Shown: positions 26,062-34,121 of the stretch, in pieces
Position numbering within the stretch: position 1 is the stretch's first letter
Layout of the letters: every line of letters begins with the position of its first letter
The notes under the pieces: model-generated
Told to the model about the DNA's origin: nothing
Database searches by the model: none
What the model saw: only the letters and a program-made list of their open reading frames with translations
Assembly: GCF_008085905.1 (NCBI RefSeq)
Contig: NZ_VSFF01000008.1
Coordinates: 493,457 to 557,456, forward strand
Reading direction: 5' to 3'
DNA: 64,000 nt
Source: Actinomadura syzygii
Lineage (GTDB): Bacteria > Actinomycetota > Actinomycetes > Streptosporangiales > Streptosporangiaceae
Translations under genes and position numbers: made by a program

Positions 26062-26067
26062 GACAAT
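26062..26067 (+). promoter_or_regulatory. -10 box of leaderless rsmA
   Basis: GACAAT ends 6 nt before GTG 26074. The box lies only a few bases after the rpf stop codon. Confidence 0.5.
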
Positions 26068-26073
26068 CGGGGC

Positions 26074-26958
26074 GTGGGGGAGACACGAGGGCTGCTCGGC
26101 CCCGCCGACGTGCGGGAGCTCGCGGCGCGGCTCGGCATCAGACCGACGAAGACGCTCGGGCAGAACTTCGTCATCGACGCGAACACGGTGCGGCGGATCG
26201 TCCGGGCGGCGAGCCTCGATCCGGACGACGTCGTCGTCGAGGTGGGGCCGGGGCTGGGGTCGCTGACGCTGGCGCTGCTGCCGGAGGCGCGCCGCGTCGT
26301 CGCCGTGGAGATCGACCCGGCGCTCGCCGCCGAGCTGCCCGGCACGGTCGCCGCGCGGGCCCCCGACCTCGCCGGGCGCCTGGAGGTCGTGCGGGCCGAC
26401 GCGATGCGGATCGACGGGGTGCCGGGCCCGGAGCCCACGGCGCTCGTCGCGAACCTGCCGTACAACGTGGCGGTGCCGGTCGTCCTGCACCTGCTGGCCG
26501 TGCTGCCGTCGCTGCGGACGGCGCTCGTCATGGTCCAGGCGGAGGTCGCCGACCGGATGGTCGCGAGCCCCGGCGGCCGGATCTACGGCGTGCCGTCGGT
26601 GAAGCTCGCCTGGTACGGGGAGGCGCGCCGCGCCGGTGCGGTCGGACGCGCCGTGTTCTGGCCCGCGCCGAACGTCGACTCGGGGCTCGTCGCGTTCACC
26701 CGCCGCGAGCCGCCGCCGACGAAGGCGTCCCGCGCGGAGGTGTTCGCCGTGGTGGACGCCGCGTTCGCGCAGCGCCGCAAGACGCTGCGGGCGGCGCTCG
26801 CGGGCTGGGCGGGGTCCCCGGCGGCGGCGGAGGACGCGCTGCGCGCCGCCGGAGTCGACCCGAGGGCCAGGGGCGAAGCACTGGACGTGGCCGCCTTCGC
26901 CAGAATTGCCGAGTATCGTCGTCCAACACGCCGGGGAGATCGGCTCCCACTCCCCTGA
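26074..26958 (+). CDS. rsmA: 16S rRNA (adenine(1518)-N6/adenine(1519)-N6)-dimethyltransferase
   Basis: A 294-residue KsgA/RsmA enzyme. Landmarks are KTLGQNFVIDANTV at the N-terminus, VVEVGPGLGSLT (SAM motif I), VEID, and the catalytic NLPYNVA motif near residue 128, then WPAPNVDSGL. It dimethylates two adenines at the 3' end of 16S rRNA. It starts 16 bp after rpf and has its own leaderless promoter. Confidence 0.97.
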   Translation: MGETRGLLGPADVRELAARLGIRPTKTLGQNFVIDANTVRRIVRAASLDPDDVVVEVGPGLGSLTLALLPEARRVVAVEIDPALAAELPGTVAARAPDLAGRLEVVRADAMRIDGVPGPEPTALVANLPYNVAVPVVLHLLAVLPSLRTALVMVQAEVADRMVASPGGRIYGVPSVKLAWYGEARRAGAVGRAVFWPAPNVDSGLVAFTRREPPPTKASRAEVFAVVDAAFAQRRKTLRAALAGWAGSPAAAEDALRAAGVDPRARGEALDVAAFARIAEYRRPTRRGDRLPLP

Positions 26959-27029
26959 GGCGCGCACGGGGTGCGGGCTGCCGCCTGCCCAGGGGAGATC
27001 AACTCACACCAGGACGACCGGAGGTCGAT

Positions 27030-28151
27030 GTGAAGGCGCGTTCGCGGACGGCGCGGGCGAGGTTGCCGATCGCGGGGACGGCGCTGCTCGCCACCGCGGC
27101 CGTGGTCGCGACGGTGGCGGCGGGCTGCGGGGGCGGCGCGGGCGCCGCGCCCAAGATCACGACGACGGCGCGGGCCGGGGTGGCGCCCGTCCCGCCGAAG
27201 GACGGGGCGTACTTCGGGGCCTGGGTGCCGCCGGAGCGCGGCGGGAAGCCGTCCGGCACGCCCTCGGGACCGGCGTCGGGGGCGGGTTCCTCGTCGGGCG
27301 CGCCGTCGGGGTCGGCGACGCCCGGCAAGGACGCCGGGAAGCCGGGCATGGGGCCGGTCGCCGGTTTCGAGCGCGAGCTCGGCCGCCAGCTCGACATCGT
27401 GCAGAGCTACCGCTCCTGGACGGCCGACTTCCCCGCCGGACTGGACCGGTCCGCCGCCGACGGCAACCGCTACCTGCTGCTGACCTGGGCGGGCGCCGAC
27501 ACCAAGAAGATCGTCCGGGGCGAGTACGACGACCTCGTGCAGCGCCGCGCCCGCGCGATCAAGGCGCTCGGCAAGCCGGTGTTCCTGCGCTGGTCGCGGG
27601 ACATGGACACGGCGCCAGCGCGCAAGCGCGTCCACTCCGCCGAGGACTTCGTCGCCGCCTGGAAGCACCTGCGGACGATCTTCCAGCAGCAGGGCGTCGA
27701 CAACGTCGCCTGGGTGTGGTGCCCCACCGCCCGCGGCTTCGGCGGCTCGCACGCGGGCTCCTACTACCCGGGCGACGACCAGGTCGACTGGATCTGCGCG
27801 GACGTCCCGCCGCGCGGCGACTCCGAGTACCGCGACCTCTCGGAGGAGCTGAAGCTGTTCCTGCAGTGGTCCCGCGACCGGCACAAGCCCATCATGATCG
27901 CCGAGTTCGGGGTGCCCGCGGCCTACCGGGAGCGCCGCGCCGAGTGGCTCGGGGAGGCGTCCAAGACCCTCCAGGACCCGCAGGTCAAGGCCGTCGTCTA
28001 CTTCAACTCGAACGAGCTGGCGGTGAACGCGAAGGACAAGCGGCGGGCGCTCGCGGTGACCGGCGACAAGCACGCCGTCTCCGCGCTGCGCGGGCTGGCG
28101 ACCACGCCCTACTTCAACCCGCGCAACCTGCCGGTGACCAGCGGCGGCTGA
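27030..28151 (+). CDS. GH26-like lipoprotein with altered catalytic motif
   Basis: A 373-residue protein with a lipobox (VAAGC) and a Pro/Ser/Gly-rich linker (about 70-110), followed by a TIM-barrel domain resembling glycoside hydrolase family 26 (beta-mannanase/endoglucanase-like). The nucleophile strand IMIAEFGVP keeps its Glu. The acid/base segment, normally with HEMN, reads FLRWSRDMDT, so Glu is replaced by Asp and the His by Arg. It may be a slow enzyme, act on another linkage, or only bind glycan. GTG 27030 follows CGGAGG. It lies between rsmA and ispE, which are usually adjacent or nearly so. A cell-wall glycan target is inference from the rpf neighbour. Confidence 0.75.
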   Translation: MKARSRTARARLPIAGTALLATAAVVATVAAGCGGGAGAAPKITTTARAGVAPVPPKDGAYFGAWVPPERGGKPSGTPSGPASGAGSSSGAPSGSATPGKDAGKPGMGPVAGFERELGRQLDIVQSYRSWTADFPAGLDRSAADGNRYLLLTWAGADTKKIVRGEYDDLVQRRARAIKALGKPVFLRWSRDMDTAPARKRVHSAEDFVAAWKHLRTIFQQQGVDNVAWVWCPTARGFGGSHAGSYYPGDDQVDWICADVPPRGDSEYRDLSEELKLFLQWSRDRHKPIMIAEFGVPAAYRERRAEWLGEASKTLQDPQVKAVVYFNSNELAVNAKDKRRALAVTGDKHAVSALRGLATTPYFNPRNLPVTSGG

Positions 28152-28182
28152 TCGCCTGGGCGTCCGCGCTCCGGAATGGCCG

Positions 28183-28188
28183 TAGGGT
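28183..28188 (+). promoter_or_regulatory. -10 box of leaderless ispE
   Basis: TAGGGT is followed after exactly 7 nt by GTG 28196, with no Shine-Dalgarno sequence. Confidence 0.55.
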
Positions 28189-28195
28189 TTTTACC

Positions 28196-29146
28196 GTGAG
28201 CGCAGTGACCGTACGCGTCCCCGCCAAGGTCAATCTCCAGCTCGGCGTGGGGCCGATCCGCGACGACGGCTACCACGACCTCGTCAACGTGTTCCACGCC
28301 GTGTCGCTGTTCGACGAGGTGACCGTCGAGACCGCGGCGGCGCCCGAGGTGCGCGTCCAGGCCGCCCCCTACTCGCGGGTGTCCGTCGCGGACGTCCCCG
28401 CCGACCAGGACAACCTCGCCGCCAGGGCGGCCCGGCTCGTCGCCGCGCGGCTCGGCGTGGACGCCCACGCCGCGATCCGCATCCGCAAGGCCATCCCGGT
28501 CGCGGGCGGCATGGCGGGCGGCAGCGCCGACGCCGCCGCCGCGCTGGTCGCCTGCGCCCGGCTGTGGGACGACCGGGACGAGCCCGTCCTCAACCGCGCC
28601 GACCTCGTCGAGCTCGGCGCCGAGCTCGGCAGCGACGTGCCGTTCGCCGTCCTCGGCGGGACGGCCGTCGGCGTCGGCCGCGGCGAGCGCCTCACCCCGG
28701 CGCTGACCCGCGGCACCTTCCACTGGGTGTTCGCCACGGCGGACGGCGGGCTGTCCACGCCCGCCGTGTACGCCGAGTGCGACCGCCTCCGCGCGGAGGA
28801 GGGCGCCCCGGACGCGGGCGACGCGGGCGGGGCTCCGGCGGCGCGGGTGTCGGAGCCGCTGATGACCGCGCTCGCCACCGGCGACGCGAAGGGGCTCGGC
28901 GCGGCGCTGACGAACGACCTGGAGGCCGCCGCGCTGGCGCTGCGCCCCTCGCTCGGCCGGGTGCTGGACGCGGGCCGCGATCACGGCGCGGTCGGCGCGC
29001 TCGTGTCCGGATCCGGCCCCACATGCGCGTTCCTCGCCGAGGACGAGGAGGACGCCGCCGACCTCGCCGAGGGCCTCGACGGCGCGCGCGTAGCGGCCCA
29101 GGTACTGCGCGCTTACGGCCCGGTGCCCGGCGCGATGGTGGTGTGA
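28196..29146 (+). CDS. ispE: 4-(cytidine 5'-diphospho)-2-C-methyl-D-erythritol kinase
   Basis: A 316-residue GHMP kinase of the MEP isoprenoid pathway. It carries VRVPAKVNLQLGVG at the start, the ATP-binding PVAGGMAGGSADAAAALV near 100, and VSGSGPTCAF near the C-terminus. It phosphorylates CDP-methylerythritol. The start GTG 28196 is set by a -10 box 7 nt upstream; GTG 28205 is a possible alternative. It completes the metG-tatD-rpf-rsmA-ispE block. Confidence 0.97.
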   Translation: MSAVTVRVPAKVNLQLGVGPIRDDGYHDLVNVFHAVSLFDEVTVETAAAPEVRVQAAPYSRVSVADVPADQDNLAARAARLVAARLGVDAHAAIRIRKAIPVAGGMAGGSADAAAALVACARLWDDRDEPVLNRADLVELGAELGSDVPFAVLGGTAVGVGRGERLTPALTRGTFHWVFATADGGLSTPAVYAECDRLRAEEGAPDAGDAGGAPAARVSEPLMTALATGDAKGLGAALTNDLEAAALALRPSLGRVLDAGRDHGAVGALVSGSGPTCAFLAEDEEDAADLAEGLDGARVAAQVLRAYGPVPGAMVV

Positions 29147-29173
29147 CGGCCGCCCGCGCCGCCGCCTGACGCC

Positions 29174-29200
29174 TTCTATTAGGAAGCTTCCCTAATAGAA
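29174..29200. promoter_or_regulatory. Perfect AT-rich inverted repeat after ispE
   Basis: Arms TTCTATTAGG (29174-29183) and CCTAATAGAA (29191-29200) flank a 7-nt centre that itself extends GGAAGCTTCC. It could act as a terminator hairpin for ispE, but the low-GC palindrome looks more like an operator for a MarR- or TetR-type dimer controlling the small genes downstream. Confidence 0.55.
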
Positions 29201-29307
29201 AACCTCGAAAGCCCTCGTCACTCGCGACAACCTGGTGCACACTCAACACGTCTTGTAACTGTGACACCAATTCCGTCCCGCGTTGATCCCCCCGGCGAGG
29301 TGGAGCG

Positions 29308-29448
29308 ATGACGTACCTTTCCGTGCTGCTGGGCCTCGTGGCGGTCGCGATGATGCTGACGCTCGCGCTGCAGGCCGTCCGCCGCGACCGCGAGCTGCGC
29401 CGCGACGCGCCGGAGAACACCGTGTCCGGCGAGCCCGCCGGGCGGTAG
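29308..29448 (+). CDS. Small single-pass membrane protein, 46 aa
   Basis: ATG 29308 follows GGTGGAG by a few bases. The 46 residues start MTYLSVLLGLVAVAMMLTLA, one membrane helix, followed by a basic/acidic cytoplasmic tail (RRDRELRRDA). Coding potential is supported by the ribosome-binding site, the amphipathic layout and a second small membrane-protein gene just downstream. The family is unknown to me; it could modify a partner membrane protein. Confidence 0.6.
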   Translation: MTYLSVLLGLVAVAMMLTLALQAVRRDRELRRDAPENTVSGEPAGR

Positions 29449-29507
29449 GCTCGCCGCGCGCCGCCCGGCGCCGGAACCGCCCGCTCCTCCCGCTGCGAGG
29501 TCCCCCG

Positions 29508-29837
29508 TTGTCGACGACCTCTTCAGGACCCCCGTTGCTGCTGATCCTCCTGGGCCTCTTCTTCGTGGTCGGCGTCGTCGCGCTCGTCGCGGTCATCCTC
29601 CTGATCGCGAACCGGCAGAAGCGGACGCCGCCGCCCGGCTACGGCCAGCCCGGCTACGGCCAGCCGGGGTACGGATACGGGCCTCCCGGGAACCCGCCGC
29701 CGCCCGGCCACGGGCCGCCGCACCAGGGATACGGCCCGCCTTCCCAGACGCCGCCCCAGACGCCGCAGGGTCCGCCGCCCGAGCAGCCGGGCCCCGAGGG
29801 GCAGCAAGGTCCGCAGGGTCCGCCGCCGCCCCTCTGA
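29508..29837 (+). CDS. Small membrane protein with Pro/Gly/Gln/Tyr-rich tail
   Basis: A 109-residue protein beginning with TTG 29508 after GCGAGG (spacing 7). A strongly hydrophobic helix covers about 9-33 (LLLILLGLFFVVGVVALVAV). The C-terminal ~70 residues are low complexity with repeated PGYGQ and PPP runs. Such tails often drive protein-protein contact or phase separation at the membrane. No family assignment. It lies 59 bp after the 46-residue gene and is likely cotranscribed. Confidence 0.65.
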   Translation: MSTTSSGPPLLLILLGLFFVVGVVALVAVILLIANRQKRTPPPGYGQPGYGQPGYGYGPPGNPPPPGHGPPHQGYGPPSQTPPQTPQGPPPEQPGPEGQQGPQGPPPPL

Positions 29838-29885
29838 GGGCGTCCGGATCATCCGCTCTCCTGGGCCAATAGGCTTGTGGGCGTC

Positions 29886-31661
29886 GTGAATCTCGTGAAC
29901 CTTGAGAACGTCGCCAAGTCGTACGGGCCGTCTCCGCTGCTCGACGCCGTGTCCCTCGGGCTGGACGAGGGCGACCGCGTCGGCGTCGTCGGCCGCAACG
30001 GCGGCGGCAAGAGCACCCTCGTGTCCGTCCTCGCGCGGGAGACCGAGCCCGACGACGGGCGCGTCACCCACGCGCGCGGCCTGCGGCTCGGCCTGCTGTC
30101 CCAGCGGGACGAGTTCCCCGCCGCCGCGACCGTCCGGTCCGTCGTGCTGGGCGACCGCGCCGAGCACGAGTGGGCGGGCGACGTGCGCGCCCGCGACATC
30201 CTCGGCGGCCTGCTCGCCGACCTCGACCTCGACGCGCCGCTCGCGGGCATGTCCGGCGGGGAGCGCCGCCGCGTCGCGCTGGCCCGGCTCCTCGTCCCCG
30301 AGTCCGACCTCCTGCTGCTGGACGAGCCCACCAACCACCTCGACATCGAGGCGATCGACTGGCTGGCCCGCCACCTCAAGGGGCGCAAGGACGCGCTGCT
30401 CGTCGTCACCCACGACCGCTGGTTCCTGGACGAGGTCACCGACCGCACCTGGGAGGTCGTCGACGGCCAGGTCGAGCGCTACGAGGGCGGCTACTCCGCC
30501 TACGTCCTCGCGAAGGCCGAGCGCTCCAGGATCGCCGCCGCCACCGAGGCGAAGCGGCAGAACCTCCTCCGCAAGGAGCTGGCGTGGCTGCGCCGCGGCC
30601 CGCAGGCCCGCACGTCCAAGCCGAAGTTCCGGGTGGACGCCGCGCAGGCGCTCATCGCCGACGAGCCCCCGGCGCGCGACTCGGTCGAGCTGACCCGGTT
30701 CGCGACCGCGCGGCTCGGCAAGACCGTCTTCGAGGTGGAGGACGCGACCGTCGAGGTCGGCGACCCCGCTCGCGCGATCTTCGAGCGGATGACCTGGCGG
30801 CTCGGCCCCGGCGACCGCGTCGGCCTGGTCGGCGTCAACGGCAGCGGCAAGAGCACCCTGCTGCGCCTGCTGGACGGCTCCGTCCGCCCGGCCGCGGGAC
30901 GGATGGTGCGCGGCAAGACCGTCCAGCTCGCGCATCTGACGCAGGACCTCGAAGACCTCGACCCGGCCCGGCGCGTCCTCGAGTCGGTGGAGGAGATCCG
31001 CCGCCGGATCACGGTCGGCAAGCGCGAGTGGACGGCGAGCCAGCTCCTCGAACGCCTCGGCTTCCCGGGCGACCGCCAGTGGACGCCGGTCGGCGACCTG
31101 TCCGGCGGCGAGCGGCGGCGGCTGCAGGTGCTGCGCCTCCTGATGGGCGAGCCGAACGTCCTCCTGCTGGACGAGCCCACCAACGACCTCGACATCGAGA
31201 CGCTCACCGAGGTCGAGGACATTTTCGACGGCTGGCCCGGCACCCTCGTCGTCGTCAGCCACGACCGGTACTTCCTGGAGCGCGTCACCGACCACGTGGT
31301 GGCGCTGCTCGGCGACGGGCGCGTGTCGATGCTGCCCGGCGGCGTCGACGAGTACCTGGAGCGCCGGGCGTCCGGGCGGGCGCCGAAGCCCGCCGCCGCC
31401 CGTCCCGAGCGGGCCGCCGCGCCCGCCGAGGCGCCGAAGCCGAAGGGCGGGCAGGAGTGGAAGGCCCGCAAGGAGCTGGACCGGCTCGAACGGCGGCTGG
31501 AGAAGCTCGCCGCGCAGGAGGGCGAGCTGCACGAGAAGCTCGCCGCGCACGCCACCGACTACGCCAAGCTCCAGGAGCTCGACGGCCGCCTCAAGGAGAT
31601 CCAGGCCGAGGCCGCCTCCGTCGAGGAGGAATGGCTGATGCTCGCCGAGGACATCGGCTGA
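29886..31661 (+). CDS. ABC-F family ATPase (Uup-like)
   Basis: A 591-residue protein with two ABC domains and no membrane segment. First domain: GRNGGGKST (Walker A), MSGGERRRVALA signature and LLLLDEPTNHLD. Second domain: GVNGSGKST, LSGGERRRLQ and LLLDEPTNDLD. The C-terminus is an Ala/Pro linker and a coiled coil (about 525-585) like that of Uup. ABC-F proteins act on the ribosome, some conferring antibiotic resistance, others easing stalled translation; the coiled-coil tail favours the Uup/housekeeping type. I prefer GTG 29886 because TAGGCT at 29870-29875 places transcription start close to it; GTG 29877 is also in frame. Confidence 0.92.
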   Translation: MNLVNLENVAKSYGPSPLLDAVSLGLDEGDRVGVVGRNGGGKSTLVSVLARETEPDDGRVTHARGLRLGLLSQRDEFPAAATVRSVVLGDRAEHEWAGDVRARDILGGLLADLDLDAPLAGMSGGERRRVALARLLVPESDLLLLDEPTNHLDIEAIDWLARHLKGRKDALLVVTHDRWFLDEVTDRTWEVVDGQVERYEGGYSAYVLAKAERSRIAAATEAKRQNLLRKELAWLRRGPQARTSKPKFRVDAAQALIADEPPARDSVELTRFATARLGKTVFEVEDATVEVGDPARAIFERMTWRLGPGDRVGLVGVNGSGKSTLLRLLDGSVRPAAGRMVRGKTVQLAHLTQDLEDLDPARRVLESVEEIRRRITVGKREWTASQLLERLGFPGDRQWTPVGDLSGGERRRLQVLRLLMGEPNVLLLDEPTNDLDIETLTEVEDIFDGWPGTLVVVSHDRYFLERVTDHVVALLGDGRVSMLPGGVDEYLERRASGRAPKPAAARPERAAAPAEAPKPKGGQEWKARKELDRLERRLEKLAAQEGELHEKLAAHATDYAKLQELDGRLKEIQAEAASVEEEWLMLAEDIG

Positions 31662-31676
31662 GGCGGCCGGGCCCGG

Positions 31677-32165
31677 TCAGAGGTCGAACGGGACGAGCAG
31701 GGTCCGCAGCAGGTCGGCGAGGACGGCGCGCTGCTCCGGGCTGAGGCTGTCGAGGATGGCCTGCTCCCGGTCGAGGAGGTCGGCGAACGCCGCGTCCACC
31801 CGCGTCTCGCCGGCGGTGGTGAGGCGGACCTGGACGCCGCGCTTGTCCTGCGGGTCGGGATGCCGCTCGACGAGCCCGGCGGCGGCGAGCCGGTCGATGC
31901 GGTTCGTCATCGTCCCGGACGTGACGAGCGTCGCCCGCAGCAGCTGCCCCGGGCTGAGCTGGTAGGGCGCCCCGGACCTGCGCAGCGCGGTGAGGACGTC
32001 GAACTCCCACGACTCCAGGTCGTGGTCGGCGAACACGCCACGGCGGGCGCGGTCGAGGTGCCTGGCCAGCCGGGACACGCGGCTCAGCACCTGCAGAGGC
32101 CGTACGTCGAGGTCCGGCCGCTCGGCCTCCCACGCCTCGACCAAACTGTCGACCTCGTCCCGCAT
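31677..32165 (-). CDS. MarR-family regulator, UrtR/TamR-like
   Basis: A 162-residue winged-helix regulator with the extra N-terminal helix of the urate-responsive (UrtR) MarR subgroup: Trp12, Asp56 and Arg89/Arg92 sit where that subgroup places ligand and signal-relay residues. TamR of Streptomyces coelicolor belongs here and controls trans-aconitate methyltransferase. In this window a tam gene lies about 1 kb upstream with a matching palindrome, separated by a patatin gene. I therefore infer a TamR-like sensor of aconitate/citrate, without excluding urate. It follows the patatin gene on the same strand (55 bp gap). Confidence 0.88.
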   Translation of the reverse strand: MRDEVDSLVEAWEAERPDLDVRPLQVLSRVSRLARHLDRARRGVFADHDLESWEFDVLTALRRSGAPYQLSPGQLLRATLVTSGTMTNRIDRLAAAGLVERHPDPQDKRGVQVRLTTAGETRVDAAFADLLDREQAILDSLSPEQRAVLADLLRTLLVPFDL

Positions 32166-32220
32166 GCCGACACCTTACCCGTCTTGGTATTCCGAGGAAG
32201 AAGGGTGATCGGCCGCGGGA

Positions 32221-33081
32221 TCAGACGTCCGATTCGCCGACCGCCCCGCCGACGGGCCCGCCGACCACGCGGCCGATCCGCTCGGCCGCGTCGGCCGCCT
32301 GCCGCAGGCCCTCGCCGTAGACGGCCGCCCAGCGGGTCAGGTCGCCGACGTTCGCGCCGAACGCCTCGAGCGCCGCCTCGTCCGGAACGATCTGGACGTC
32401 CGCCCCGGCGTCGCCGCCGGAGGGCCGGGGCATCGGCTCGACCAGCACGATCCGGCCCGCGCCCGCCGCGAGGTGCGCGTTGGAGCCGCCGCCGAACGCG
32501 CCGTCCATGAAGGGGCGGCCGCCGATGAGGACCGGCTCGGCGTAGCCGGGGGCGGCGCTGCTGGCGGCCACGGCGGCGGTCAGCGGGACGCCGCTGCCCG
32601 CGTCCCAGACGACCGGCGTGCCGGACTCGACGTCCACGCCGGTGACGAGGAGGCGCGCGGCGGGCCACTCGTCCGTGCCGATCAGGAACCGCATGCCCGC
32701 CCGGTGCTGGTCGGCGGGCAGCGCCGTCGCGGCCAGGGCCAGCCGCCCGATCCGCCGCCTGATCTCGTCCGGCTCCAGGTCGGCGGAGCCGCCGAGCGCG
32801 AGCGCCTCCGCCATCGCCGAGCCGTCCGGGGCGGGCCGGGGCGTGTCGCGGGGCGGCAGTTCGGCGAGGGCGTCGAGGTCGCGGCCGGTCGTGATCAGCG
32901 CCCCGGCGATCGCGCCCGCCGACGTCCCGACGATCAGGTCGGCGGCGGCGGGGTCGAGGCCCGCCCGCCGCAGCCCGGCGGCGAGGCCGGTCAGCCACGC
33001 CGTCCCGACCGGGCCGCCCGGCCCGAGCACGAGCGCCCAGCCGTTCCGCCGTCCGTGCTCCGTCACGCCGCTGTCCGTCAT
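32221..33081 (-). CDS. Patatin-like phospholipase
   Basis: A 286-residue protein with the patatin catalytic set: glycine-rich oxyanion loop (LGPGGPVGTAW, residues 18-28), nucleophile elbow GTSAGA near 52-57, and catalytic Asp in FMDGAF near 190. It should hydrolyse acyl esters of phospholipids or related lipids; no signal peptide is seen. It is divergent from tam and upstream of the MarR gene, so it may belong to the same regulon through the palindrome at 33178-33197. Confidence 0.9.
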   Translation of the reverse strand: MTDSGVTEHGRRNGWALVLGPGGPVGTAWLTGLAAGLRRAGLDPAAADLIVGTSAGAIAGALITTGRDLDALAELPPRDTPRPAPDGSAMAEALALGGSADLEPDEIRRRIGRLALAATALPADQHRAGMRFLIGTDEWPAARLLVTGVDVESGTPVVWDAGSGVPLTAAVAASSAAPGYAEPVLIGGRPFMDGAFGGGSNAHLAAGAGRIVLVEPMPRPSGGDAGADVQIVPDEAALEAFGANVGDLTRWAAVYGEGLRQAADAAERIGRVVGGPVGGAVGESDV

Positions 33082-33177
33082 GCCGTCGAGCCTAGGAAGC
33101 GTTCGCGACCCGGCGCATCTGTCGGACCGCTGAAAAAGATCTCACTTCTTGACTTCACACTATGGCGGCGGCGATGA

Positions 33178-33197
33178 TATCTCTTGACATCGAGATA
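33178..33197. promoter_or_regulatory. TamR/MarR-type operator upstream of tam
   Basis: Arms TATCTC (33178-33183) and GAGATA (33192-33197) around TTGACATC. The core TCTTGACATCGAGA matches two further palindromes at 34073-34086 and 34108-34121 (consensus TCTYGAYRTCRAGA). It sits 22 bp before the tam ATG, where a bound repressor would block the promoter. Confidence 0.7.
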
Positions 33198-33219
33198 AAT
33201 ACGGCGAACGGGGAGGACG

Positions 33220-34014
33220 ATGGGCCGGACGACGAGCACCGTGTGGGACCCGGCGCAGTACGGGGCCTTCGGCGGCGAGCGCGGGCGCGCCTTCCGCGAC
33301 CTGGTCGGACGCCTCACCGGCCCGCCGCCGTCCCGCGTCGCCGACCTCGGCTGCGGCAGCGGCGAGCTCACCGCCACCCTCGCCGCCCGCTGGCCGGACG
33401 CCGTGATCGACGCCCTCGACGGCTCGCCCGAGATGATCGCCGAGGCCCGCGCGCACGAGATCCCCGGACGGCTCGCCTTCCGCGTCGGCGACGTCGTGAC
33501 CTGGCGGCCGGACGGCCCGCTCGACCTGATCGTCAGCAACGCCGTCCTGCACTGGGTGCCCGAGCACCACGGACTGCTGGTCAGGTGGGCCGACGCGCTC
33601 AACCCCGGCGGCAGGCTCGCCTTCCAGGTCCCCGGCAACTTCGGCGCGCCCAGCCACGTCCTGCTCCGCGACCTGTGCCGGTCGGAGCGGTGGCGGGACA
33701 CGCTCGGCCAGTTCGCCTTGGAGCCGCCGGTGCTCGGCCCGGCCGGATACCTAGACCTGCTCTCCCGCCCCGGGTTCGCGGTCGACGCCTGGGAGACCAC
33801 CTACATGCAGGTGCTCCAGGGGGAGGACCCCGTCCTGGAATGGGTGAAGGGGACGACGCTGCGTCCCGTCCTGTCCGCCCTGGGCCCGGACGAGACCGAC
33901 GAGTTCCTCGCCGAATACCGGGACGTGCTCAGGCGGGCCTACCCCACCGCCCCGTACGGCACGGTCTTCCCGTTCCGGCGTGTCTTCGTGATCGCCACCC
34001 GGGCCGAAGGCTGA
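33220..34014 (+). CDS. tam: Trans-aconitate 2-methyltransferase
   Basis: A 264-residue SAM-dependent methyltransferase with VADLGCGSGELTATLA (motif I), DALDGSPEMI (motif II) and SNAVLHWVPEH, close to the trans-aconitate methyltransferase pattern. The enzyme methylates trans-aconitate, an aconitase inhibitor formed spontaneously from cis-aconitate, and so protects the TCA cycle. ATG 33220 follows GGGGAGG. The MarR-type operator just upstream and a TamR-like regulator nearby reproduce the known tam/TamR logic. Confidence 0.9.
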   Translation: MGRTTSTVWDPAQYGAFGGERGRAFRDLVGRLTGPPPSRVADLGCGSGELTATLAARWPDAVIDALDGSPEMIAEARAHEIPGRLAFRVGDVVTWRPDGPLDLIVSNAVLHWVPEHHGLLVRWADALNPGGRLAFQVPGNFGAPSHVLLRDLCRSERWRDTLGQFALEPPVLGPAGYLDLLSRPGFAVDAWETTYMQVLQGEDPVLEWVKGTTLRPVLSALGPDETDEFLAEYRDVLRRAYPTAPYGTVFPFRRVFVIATRAEG

Positions 34015-34072
34015 CCGCTCGCCTTCCGTCGGCGAGCAGCCTGAACCCGCCGTCCAGCGGCCGCGCGGGGAT

Positions 34073-34121
34073 TCTTGACATCAAGATTCGGGAGCGGGCA
34101 TGCTGTGTCTCGATGTCGAGA
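34073..34121 (+). promoter_or_regulatory. Orphan promoter flanked by two TamR-type palindromes
   Basis: TCTTGACATCAAGA (34073-34086) overlaps a consensus -35 TTGACA (34075-34080). CATGCT (34099-34104), 18 nt further on, can be the -10. TCTCGATGTCGAGA (34108-34121) then covers the expected transcription start. Both palindromes match the operator before tam. Confidence 0.55.
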
